A DNA stretch of 64,000 bases from Sphingomonas sp. Mn802worker (GTDB taxonomy: Bacteria > Pseudomonadota > Alphaproteobacteria > Sphingomonadales > Sphingomonadaceae), in assembly GCF_000382485.1 (NCBI RefSeq), contig NZ_AORY01000017.1:1-64000 (forward strand), read 5' to 3'. Position numbers and translations under genes: made by a program. Positions 1-7,110 of this stretch are shown here, one piece after another. Below the pieces are notes generated by a model. The model saw only the letters and a program-made list of their open reading frames with translations. It made no database searches and was not told the DNA's origin. Numbering within the stretch: position 1 is the first letter of the stretch; every line of letters starts with the position of its first letter.

Positions 1-1
1 G

Positions 2-211
2 CTGATCGTGCACCCTGCGATTACCTTCACGTTCGGCGGGCTGACGATCGACACCGGCGCGCATGTGCTGCGGCGTGACGGGTCGCGCGTCGCCGGGCTG
101 TTCGCTGCTGGTGCAGATGCTGCCGGCGCCTACGGCTCTGGCTACGCGGGAGGATTGGCGCTCGCCATGACATTCGGAATAACGGCAGCACGCTCGGCCG
201 GCTGGACGTAA
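2..211 (+). CDS. FAD-dependent dehydrogenase, C-terminal fragment
   Basis: The gene enters from the left edge in frame; only about 69 C-terminal residues are visible. The segment TFGGLTIDTGAHVLRRDG followed by GLFAAGADAAGAYGSGYAGG is the closing part of the FAD-binding domain of the fumarate reductase/succinate dehydrogenase flavoprotein-like family (also tricarballylate and 3-ketosteroid dehydrogenases), where a Gly-rich helix contacts the flavin. Substrate cannot be told from this fragment. It ends at a TAA stop at 209-211. Confidence 0.75.
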   Translation: MIVHPAITFTFGGLTIDTGAHVLRRDGSRVAGLFAAGADAAGAYGSGYAGGLALAMTFGITAARSAGWT

Positions 212-693
212 GGCGCGCAACTGTCTTGCGGCGAAATGACAATCAGAGCGCCGGTGCGAGACGCATCTGCTCAAGAAACGACGGTTCCGCCATTTGACAT
301 ACGGTACCGAACCATCTTCATCGAGATCTGCTAATTGGGTAGTTAAGCGGAACTGCGTTCTGCAGTGGTCAAATCCAGTCCCAGCAACCAACCATACAAC
401 CTGATACACCACCTCAAGGACGGCGTCGTCGTTCGTGGCGGCGGTCGTAGCGTCGGTGCTGCATCATTGCCCGCAGCAGCAGGGAATCTGCTGCACGAGC
501 TAGATCACGGCTAGCACCTGCTCACCAAGCCGAACCATTTTCAGGCCGAGCGGATGAAGCGCTCCATCAGGAAGGCTGCCGGCAAACACTTCCACGAAGG
601 CCACGCAGCATATTGTGACGGCTGCGATGCGGCGCGCCGGCTTGAAACGCCCAGCCGCCAGCGGAGGAGGTACGACGGAACATCAGGAGACGG
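212..693. other. Intergenic region without a supportable gene
   Basis: About 480 bases between the dehydrogenase fragment and the anti-sigma gene. It is less GC-rich than its surroundings up to about 420. Open frames on the plus strand from 554 onward run antisense into the anti-sigma gene and show no recognisable domain. I see no tRNA, clear terminator or mobile-element end. It may be a decayed gene, but I cannot name a parent. Confidence 0.4.
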
Positions 694-1419
694 TCATACG
701 TCCGAGAGCAGCCCGGCGAGGATTACCGGGCCGGTCGGCTGGCCAGTCGGCGATCCGCCTGCCGGTTCCACCGAGATCGCGAGCTGGTCACCGGAATGCG
801 GCAAGTGCGACCTCGTCACGGGAAGCGCGCGTCCGGCATCCAGCCCAACAACACCCAGCGACACAGGCTTTCCATCGGCCGGAATGCGCCAAAGTTGCGC
901 CGCGCGGCCGGACGGTACCTCGATCGCGTCGGAAAGACGCAGCGCTGCGGTGTCGCGATCAAGCAGTGCGACAATCGCCTTCTTGGGCGAGTCTGCCGTC
1001 GGCGCAAGCGCGGCGACCAGCAGATGCGGCGCGATCGCAACCGGGGCAGGCGGTGGCGTCGGAACCGCCGGCACAGGAAGCAGCCAGGCGACGCCCGACG
1101 CGGCGAGCGCGCCGAGCGCACCTCCGATGCCGACGAAGCGCCACCTGCTAGCGCCGCGCCGCTCGCGCCGTGTGGAGGCCGAGCGCGGCGCCAGTGCAGG
1201 CGCATCCACCAGCCTCGCCTCGATCCGCTCGCGCAAGCCGGCAGGTGGTGGGACATCCTCCTCCTGCGCGTAGAGCGGGGTCAGATGCCGCTGCCACCAG
1301 TCAACTTCCTGCGCGAAGGCGGGATCGAACGTTGCGCGATCCGCGGCGTGGGCGTGCTCCGCGCCCTCCAGCAGGCCGATCGCGAACTCGGCGGCGGTGA
1401 CGTGGTCCTCAGTCGTCAT
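694..1419 (-). CDS. Anti-sigma factor, RskA family
   Basis: 241-residue predicted inner-membrane anti-sigma factor. The N-terminal cytoplasmic part (about 1-90, with EFAIGLLEG and VDWWQRHLTPLY) should hold the sigma factor. One membrane helix lies at about 94-116. The periplasmic RskA domain includes ALLDRDTAALRLSDAIEV and GRAAQLWRIPADGKPVSLG. I chose ATG at 1417-1419, because it sits in the last codons of the sigma gene (GATGACGACTGA), giving an 11-base overlap and likely translational coupling; an in-frame GTG lies 15 bases upstream. The family works as a membrane-bound inhibitor released by regulated proteolysis. The inducing signal here is unknown. Confidence 0.85.
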   Translation of the reverse strand: MTTEDHVTAAEFAIGLLEGAEHAHAADRATFDPAFAQEVDWWQRHLTPLYAQEEDVPPPAGLRERIEARLVDAPALAPRSASTRRERRGASRWRFVGIGGALGALAASGVAWLLPVPAVPTPPPAPVAIAPHLLVAALAPTADSPKKAIVALLDRDTAALRLSDAIEVPSGRAAQLWRIPADGKPVSLGVVGLDAGRALPVTRSHLPHSGDQLAISVEPAGGSPTGQPTGPVILAGLLSDV

Positions 1420-1996
1420 CGCGCAGACATTCACGCAGGCGGATCAGGGCGCGCCGGATCAGGCTCTTCATCGTCGGCAACGGAACCGCGTCGCGAGCGG
1501 CGATCTCGGCATAGGTCAGGCCATTGATGAAGGCCGACCGAATCGCAAGGCGAGGCCGGTCGTCCAGCAGATCGATACAATCGCGCAGCCGACGGCTCTC
1601 TTCGGCAACGACGATCGCGTCGTCGGCGTGCGTGGCCGGGTCGACGATGCTGCTCGCGGCGTGATCGTTGTCCGATCCGACAGTATCATGGTCAGGGCGT
1701 CGCGATCGCCGCCAATCGAGCGCGCGGTTGCGCGCAATCACACACAGCCACGTGACCGGGCTGCCGCGCGTGGCATCGTAAGCCGAGGCACGTCTCCAGA
1801 TCACGAGATAGACTTCCTGCAACACGTCCTCGGCCGCCTGTCGTTCGCCGCAGATACGAAGGCAGATGCCGAAAAGCTTCGTGGCGGTCATGTCATAGAC
1901 CTGCCGGAACGCCTGCCGGTCACCTGCGCCGCTCGCCGCAAGCGCGGTGATCAGGGCCGTGCGGCGCGCCGTTGCCTGTGTTTGATCGACCGTCAC
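1409..1996 (-). CDS. ECF-family RNA polymerase sigma factor
   Basis: 195-residue group IV sigma factor. Region 2 is seen at about 28-68 (LFGICLRICGERQAAEDVLQE, then VYLVIWRR), and region 4 with its helix-turn-helix near the C-terminus (INGLTYAEIAARDAVPLPT, then KSLIRRALIRLREC). Start is a GTG at 1996. It pairs with the overlapping RskA-type gene downstream and is divergent from two ferritin-like genes, so these are the obvious candidate targets along with self-regulation. I could not identify a shared -35/-10 motif in the divergent region (1997-2102). It resembles the SigK/RskA class more than EcfG; there is no NepR or PhyR gene nearby. Confidence 0.9.
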   Translation of the reverse strand: MTVDQTQATARRTALITALAASGAGDRQAFRQVYDMTATKLFGICLRICGERQAAEDVLQEVYLVIWRRASAYDATRGSPVTWLCVIARNRALDWRRSRRPDHDTVGSDNDHAASSIVDPATHADDAIVVAEESRRLRDCIDLLDDRPRLAIRSAFINGLTYAEIAARDAVPLPTMKSLIRRALIRLRECLRDDD

Positions 1997-2064
1997 TTTT
2001 TCATGGCCGTGTGTGCATCCTGTTCCTGATTGGTCTCGTACCTCCTTTCACCCGCATGAAGGAA

Positions 2065-2079
2065 GGCGTTTGTGACGCC
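2065..2079 (+). other. Small hairpin in the leader of the first ferritin-like gene
   Basis: GGCGT-TTGTG-ACGCC forms a 5-bp stem 24 bases upstream of the GTG start. It is short and may be chance. The Shine-Dalgarno GGGAGG at 2091-2096 lies outside it. Confidence 0.25.
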
Positions 2080-2102
2080 GGCTGTGGGTTGGGAGGTGCC
2101 GA

Positions 2103-3104
2103 GTGACGATGCACGACGAACAGGTCACGCATGATCGGATAATCGAGAGTTTCGACGGACGGGTGAAACGCCGGTCCGACCGGCGTGCGTTCTTTACCGC
2201 CGCGATCGGTGCGGCGGCGGTCGGCGGTGCGTTCGCCTTCGCCGATCCGGCGCTGGCGCAGACCAGCCTCAACGACAATGACGTGCTGAACTTTGCGCTC
2301 AACCTCGAATATCTCGAGGCGCAATTTTACCTCTACGCTGTCAACGGCAGCGGCCTTCCCGCCAACCTGACCGCAAACGGCGCCGGCACGACCGCGGGTG
2401 GCACCGTGACTGGTGGCGCGAAGGTCGATTTCTCGGGTGATCCGCTGGTCGGTGCCTATGCGCGTGAGATCGCCGCCGATGAGCAGGCGCATGTCGCGTT
2501 TCTGCGCACCGCACTCGGCTCAAACGCAGTGGCGATGCCGAACATCAATATCGATGGCAGCGCGAGCGGCGCCTTTACCGCGGCGGCGCGCGCGGCGGGC
2601 GTGGTCGGGTCGAGTGACACGTTCAATCCCTATTCGTCGCCCAACAACTTCCTGCTCGGCGCGTTCATCTTCGAGGATGTCGGCGTCACCGCCTACAAGG
2701 GTGCGGCACCGCTGCTGAGCAGCAAGATCTTCCTCGAAGCCGCAGCGGGCATCCTGGCGGTCGAGGCGTATCACGCCGCGATTGTCCGCACGACGCTCTA
2801 CAGCAAGGGTATCTCCGCGCTGGTCGACGCGACCGAGAAGATCTCGAACGCGCGCGACACGCTCGACGGCAATCCGACGCTCGACGCCGTCCGCGGCATC
2901 GGTCCCGACGACGATCAGGGCATCGCCCCTTCGGGCAGCGGCACCACGCTGACTGCCAACCTGGCCCCGCTCAACAGCAACGGCCTCGCCTACAGCCGCA
3001 CGACCGGTCAGGTGCTCAATATCGTTTACCTGAATGCCGGCACCGCCACGATGGGCGGTTTCTTCCCCAATGGCGTCAACGGAAACATCAAGTCGACCAC
3101 CTGA
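2103..3104 (+). CDS. Tat-exported ferritin-like domain protein (copy 1)
   Basis: 333 residues. A twin-arginine signal (RRAFF at 27-31, a hydrophobic stretch, then ADPALAQ near 47-53) predicts export of the folded protein and release into the periplasm. The mature part is a four-helix ferritin-like domain (Ferritin_2 type, found in desiccation-related proteins). Likely di-iron ligands are complete: Glu in NLEYLEAQF, ExxH in DEQAHVAFL, Glu in [11 protein letters not shown], ExxH in [12 protein letters not shown] start is supported by GGGAGG 6 bases upstream; ATG at 2109 is the alternative. It is a close paralogue of the next gene and divergent from an ECF sigma factor. Role is unproven; iron or peroxide handling in the envelope is an inference. 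Confidence 0.85.
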   Translation: MTMHDEQVTHDRIIESFDGRVKRRSDRRAFFTAAIGAAAVGGAFAFADPALAQTSLNDNDVLNFALNLEYLEAQFYLYAVNGSGLPANLTANGAGTTAGGTVTGGAKVDFSGDPLVGAYAREIAADEQAHVAFLRTALGSNAVAMPNINIDGSASGAFTAAARAAGVVGSSDTFNPYSSPNNFLLGAFIFEDVGVTAYKGAAPLLSSKIFLEAAAGILAVEAYHAAIVRTTLYSKGISALVDATEKISNARDTLDGNPTLDAVRGIGPDDDQGIAPSGSGTTLTANLAPLNSNGLAYSRTTGQVLNIVYLNAGTATMGGFFPNGVNGNIKSTT

Positions 3105-3154
3105 GCGGTGCTGCCTCGAACCGATGTCCACAGACGCTATCAAGGAACGTTCAC

Positions 3155-4198
3155 ATGATTGATCCCTATAAAGCCATCGAGATCCTGGCCGCCGCCGACA
3201 AGCGCCGCGCGGCCCGACGCGGGTTCCTGAAAGCCGCAGGCGGCGGTGTCGTGCTGCTCGGCGGCGCGTCGCTGCTGTCCGCCTGCGACGAGGATAAGAA
3301 CTATCCGCCGCCGTCCACCCCCTCGCCGTCGCCAACCCCGACTCCGACGGCCGTTACCGACAACGACATCCTCAACCTTGCGTTGAACCTCGAATATCTC
3401 GAGGCGCAATTCTACTCGTTTGCCGTCAACGGCACCGGCCTGGCGGCAACACAGACCGCGAGCGGCTCGGGCACGGCTGGCGGCACAGTCACTGGCGGCG
3501 CCAAGGTCGACTTCTCGGGCGATCCGGTCGTCGGCGCCTATGCGCGCGAGATCGCGGCGGACGAAGCGGCGCACGTCGCATTCCTGCGCACCGCGCTCGG
3601 GTCGGCGGCAGTGGCGATGCCCAACATCAACATCGACGGCGGCGCGAGCGGTGCCTTCACTGCCGCGGCACGCGCGGCCGGCGTGATCGGATCGAGCGAC
3701 ACGTTCAATCCATATTCCTCGCCGGAAAACTTCCTGCTCGGCGCGTTCATCTTCGAGGACGTGGGCGTTACCGCGTACAAGGGTGCGGCGCCGCTGTTGT
3801 CGAACAAAACCTATCTCGAGGCGGCTGCCGGCATCCTTGCAGCCGAGGCCTATCACGCGGGCATCGTGCGCACCGTTCTATATGCCAAGGGCATGTCGAC
3901 GAGCTCGCTCATCACCGCAACGACCAAGATTTCCGATGCACGCGACCTGCTTGATGGTACGCCGTCCAACGACGACGTGCGCGGTATCGGATCTGACGAC
4001 GACCAGGGTCTGGTCGGATCGGGCAACACCGCCAACCTGGTGCCCGCAAACGTCAACGGACTAGCCTACAGCCGCAACAGCCAGCAGGTGCACAACATCG
4101 TGTACCTGAACGCGACCGGGGCGAACCGTACCGGTGGTGGGTTCTTCCCCAACGGCACGAACAATCCCAACGCATCGTTGCGCGTCGGCCTTTCCTAA
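3155..4198 (+). CDS. Tat-exported ferritin-like lipoprotein (copy 2)
   Basis: 347 residues, closely similar to the preceding gene over the whole ferritin-like domain, for example near-identity across [13 protein letters not shown] and FNPYSSP. The N-terminus differs in an informative way: a Tat motif ([11 protein letters not shown]) is followed by the lipobox LLSAC, then a Pro/Ser/Thr linker. This predicts a lipid-anchored form, while copy 1 is soluble. The ligands Glu (LEYLEAQF), ExxH (DEAAHVAFL), Glu (FEDVGVTAY) and ExxH (AEAYHAGIV) are present. It lies 50 bases after copy 1 and both probably share a transcript that ends at the hairpin at 4204-4240. Confidence 0.85.
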   Translation: MIDPYKAIEILAAADKRRAARRGFLKAAGGGVVLLGGASLLSACDEDKNYPPPSTPSPSPTPTPTAVTDNDILNLALNLEYLEAQFYSFAVNGTGLAATQTASGSGTAGGTVTGGAKVDFSGDPVVGAYAREIAADEAAHVAFLRTALGSAAVAMPNINIDGGASGAFTAAARAAGVIGSSDTFNPYSSPENFLLGAFIFEDVGVTAYKGAAPLLSNKTYLEAAAGILAAEAYHAGIVRTVLYAKGMSTSSLITATTKISDARDLLDGTPSNDDVRGIGSDDDQGLVGSGNTANLVPANVNGLAYSRNSQQVHNIVYLNATGANRTGGGFFPNGTNNPNASLRVGLS

Positions 4199-4203
4199 GC
4201 TTT

Positions 4204-4240
4204 CGAACGCCCGGGCGATCCGCTCGCCCGGGCACGTTCG
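4204..4240 (+). terminator. Probable terminator after the ferritin-like pair
   Basis: Long inverted repeat: left arm CGAACGCCCGGGCGA, loop TCCGC, right arm TCGCCCGGG-CA-CGTTCG with a 2-base bulge. It is followed by TGTATTTTG, a weak T-tract. It begins 6 bases after the stop codon of copy 2. Confidence 0.7.
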
Positions 4241-4705
4241 TGTATTTTGCGCATGGTCCTATCAGCCATCCGCGCAAACACGCCGCCGTCGACCGCAATG
4301 CAATAGATCGAAATACCGCAGCCATTCACCCTTGGGCGAAAGCGGCGCGATCAGTCCGATTGTTTGTGGCAACACGAACTGACTTGGTCGTCATACGGTT
4401 GCGGCAAATGGCTGCGAGAGCGCCAGTCCATTCCTCCATACCTTGCTCGCTTGTACGCAGCTGCGGACGATTACACGCTGACGACGCCTGTACCGGTTGT
4501 TATCGGCACGATCATCAGCATGCGTGATCGCTCATGTGCCGCTAGCGCGGATGTGGAACCGCCGCTTCGCCAAGCATGCGGGCGCGGCGATGAGCGGGCA
4601 TCGGCAGACCGGGTGGGCCGGTCCGTCGGCTAGGCGTGACACAGAAGACTCCGGCGCTCGCGCAACCGGGGTCAGCCACTCAACATGCTCGGACGAGCGG
4701 CGCGC
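4241..4705. other. Intergenic region, no gene supported
   Basis: About 465 bases between the ferritin terminator and the end of nrdA, more AT-rich than the flanking genes. Short open frames on the plus strand lack a Shine-Dalgarno, domain or typical codon bias. It may contain a decayed coding segment, but none is recognisable. Confidence 0.4.
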
Positions 4706-6652
4706 TTACTGACAGGCGAGGCACTCGTCATAGTCGGTCGTTTCGCCGAACTCGTACTTCGGCTTTTCAATGGTGTTGTCGTTCTCGACACCGCCGGCGA
4801 AGCCCGCGCGCTGCACCGATTTCGAGCGCAGATAGTAGAGCGACTTGATCCCCAGTTCCCACGCGCGGAAGTGGAGCATCAGCAGGTCCCATTTCTCGAC
4901 ATCCGCCGGGATGAACAGGTTCAGCGACTGCGCCTGGTCGATGTACGGCGTGCGGTCGCCGGCGAGTTCGAGCAGCCAGCGCTGGTCGATCTCGAAGCTG
5001 GTCTTGTAGCAATCCTTCTCGTCCTGCCCCAGGAAGTCGAGGTGCTGGACCGAACCGCCGTGTTCGAGGATCGAGCTCCACACCGCCTCGGAGTCCTTCG
5101 ACTTCTCGGCCAGCAGCTTCTTCAGATATGGGTTCTTGACCGAGAAGCTGCCCGACAGCGTCTTGTGCGTGTAGATGTTCGCCGGGATCGGCTCGATGCA
5201 CGCGCTGGTGCCGCCGCAGATGATCGAGATCGACGCGGTCGGCGCGATCGCCATCTTGCAGCTGAATCGCTCCATCACGCCCATGTCGGCGGCATCGGGG
5301 CAGGGCCCGCGCTCGACCGCCAGCTGCATCGACGCCTGGCTGACCTGGGTATGGATGTGGCGGAAGATCTTGAGGTTCCACGACTTCGCCATCGCGCCCT
5401 CGAACGGCAGGCCGCGTGCCTGGAGGAACGAGTGGAAGCCCATGACGCCGAGGCCGACCGACCGCTCGCGCGCGGCGGAATAGGCGGCGCGCTCCATGCC
5501 GGGTTCGTGACGATCAATGTAATCCTGCAGCACGTTGTCGAGGAAGCGCATCACGTCCTCGACGAACGTCTTGTCATCCTTCCACTGGTCCCATGTCTCG
5601 AGGTTCAATGACGACAGGCAGCAGACCGCGGTGCGGTCATTGCCGAGATGGTCGCGCCCGGTCGGCAGCGTGATCTCGCTGCACAGGTTCGAGGTCGACA
5701 CCTTGAGGCCAAGATCGCGGTGATGCTTGGGCATGTTCGAGTTCACGTGGTCGGCGAAGACGATGTACGGCTCGCCGGTCGCGAGGCGGGTCTCGACCAG
5801 TTTCTGGAACAAGGCGCGCGCGTCCACCTTGCCACGGACCGCGCCGTCCTTGGGGCTCTTCAGCTCCCACTCGGCGCCGTCGCGTACCGCCTCCATGAAG
5901 GCGTCGGGGATCAGCACGCCGTGGTGCAGGTTCAGCGCCTTGCGGTTGAAGTCGCCCGAGGGTTTGCGGATCTCAAGAAATTCCTCGATCTCCGGGTGGC
6001 TGACATCGAGGTAGCAGGCGGCCGAGCCGCGGCGTAAGCTACCCTGGCTGATCGCGAGCGTCAGCGAGTCCATCACGCGCACGAACGGGATGATACCGCT
6101 GGTCTTGCCGTTCAGCCCGACCGGCTCGCCGATGCCGCGCACGTTGCCCCAATAGGTGCCGATGCCGCCGCCGCGCGAAGCCAGCCAGACGTTCTCGTTC
6201 CAAGTGTCGACGATGCCGTTCAGGCTGTCGGGAACCGAGTTCAGGTAGCAGGAGATCGGCAGGCCGCGCCCGGTGCCGCCGTTCGACAGCACGGGAGTCG
6301 CCGGCATGAACCACAATTGCGAGATGTAATCGTAGATGCGCTGCGCATGCGCCTCGTCATCGGCATAGGCGCAGGCGACGCGGACGAACAGGTCCTGATA
6401 GGTTTCGCCCGGCAGCAGGTAGCGGTCGTTGAGCGTTTCCTTGCCGAAGTCGGTCAGCAGCGCGTCGCGTGAGGCATCGGTCTTCACCTTGAAATCGCGC
6501 GATGCCGCCTTCTTGGTCGGCGCACGCTCGGACGCTGCCGACATGCCGGGCGCGCCGCGCTCGGACGCGGGGTTGGGCGCATCGGCCTCGGGCTTCACCA
6601 CACGCTCCATCAAATCCATCATCGACTCGCCGCCGGCATCCCCGAAGTTCAT
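4706..6652 (-). CDS. nrdA: Ribonucleoside-diphosphate reductase, alpha subunit (class Ia)
   Basis: 648 residues. It reduces ribonucleotides to deoxyribonucleotides with the tyrosyl-radical beta subunit. Visible catalytic features: the redox cysteine in PISCYLNS, the radical site NLCSE, the second redox cysteine in AVCCLSSLNL, the Tyr pair in SLYYLRS for long-range radical transfer, and the C-terminal shuttle pair CLAC. It is shorter than E. coli NrdA (about 760) because the N-terminal ATP-cone is absent, so activity control by ATP/dATP through that domain is not expected. ATG at 6652 has AAGGGAACGGCAGG upstream. The usual partner nrdB is not next to it or anywhere in the window. Confidence 0.95.
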   Translation of the reverse strand: MNFGDAGGESMMDLMERVVKPEADAPNPASERGAPGMSAASERAPTKKAASRDFKVKTDASRDALLTDFGKETLNDRYLLPGETYQDLFVRVACAYADDEAHAQRIYDYISQLWFMPATPVLSNGGTGRGLPISCYLNSVPDSLNGIVDTWNENVWLASRGGGIGTYWGNVRGIGEPVGLNGKTSGIIPFVRVMDSLTLAISQGSLRRGSAACYLDVSHPEIEEFLEIRKPSGDFNRKALNLHHGVLIPDAFMEAVRDGAEWELKSPKDGAVRGKVDARALFQKLVETRLATGEPYIVFADHVNSNMPKHHRDLGLKVSTSNLCSEITLPTGRDHLGNDRTAVCCLSSLNLETWDQWKDDKTFVEDVMRFLDNVLQDYIDRHEPGMERAAYSAARERSVGLGVMGFHSFLQARGLPFEGAMAKSWNLKIFRHIHTQVSQASMQLAVERGPCPDAADMGVMERFSCKMAIAPTASISIICGGTSACIEPIPANIYTHKTLSGSFSVKNPYLKKLLAEKSKDSEAVWSSILEHGGSVQHLDFLGQDEKDCYKTSFEIDQRWLLELAGDRTPYIDQAQSLNLFIPADVEKWDLLMLHFRAWELGIKSLYYLRSKSVQRAGFAGGVENDNTIEKPKYEFGETTDYDECLACQ

Positions 6653-7110
6653 CCTGCCGTTCCCTTTTGATCAATTCATCTGCTGATCACGCCACAGGGC
6701 GCGATCCAGTGTAACGCTAAGCTGCCCACGACTTTGCCGATCCATGCTGCCCACGCGGGCACGACGCCGAGTTGACAGGTCGGCGAGCAACGGATCGTCA
6801 AATACCACAGGCAGTGTCTTCGCGTCGGTTCTGCCCCCACAACTTGTGTTGAGCAAGGCTGAAACGAGTGTCGCTGTTTTCGTTTCCCACTCCGCAACGA
6901 CGGCTCGAAGGGGCGCGACGCATGGACCTAGGCCGCTTCCAGCAAGTGCAAGTGGAAAGACGGTCGAAAAAAATAAATGCGGCTTGATTTTGGAAGGTGA
7001 GCGCGAGGCGATGTGCGCGAACGGCGTGCCCGAGTACGCTGCCCCGATATGCGCGAGGAAGCAGCTGGTGTCAGAACACGCTGCGACGGCCCGCAGCAAC
7101 CACGCCGCGA
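6653..7110. other. Leader and promoter region of nrdA
   Basis: About 460 bases between two minus-strand genes. It holds the nrdA leader and presumably its promoter. A palindrome CACAA-C-TTGTG lies near 6838-6848, but its spacing does not fit a NrdR box. An A/T-rich stretch near 6965-6985 is unusual for this genome. No ORF or terminator is convincing. Confidence 0.4.

Noticed and set aside
1997-2102. EcfG-type promoter between the sigma gene and the ferritin-like genes
   Set aside because: One GGAAC is present on the minus strand near 2030, but no CGTT at 16-17 bases; the local ECF factor probably uses a different motif that I cannot define.
4364-4633. 90-codon frame between the ferritin terminator and nrdA
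   Set aside because: No ribosome site, no domain, atypical composition and convergent with nrdA; not supportable as a gene.
6836-6850. Palindrome CACAA-C-TTGTG upstream of nrdA as a NrdR box
   Set aside because: NrdR boxes are about 16 bases with a longer centre; aligned to the consensus only a few positions match, and I see no second box one helical turn multiple away.
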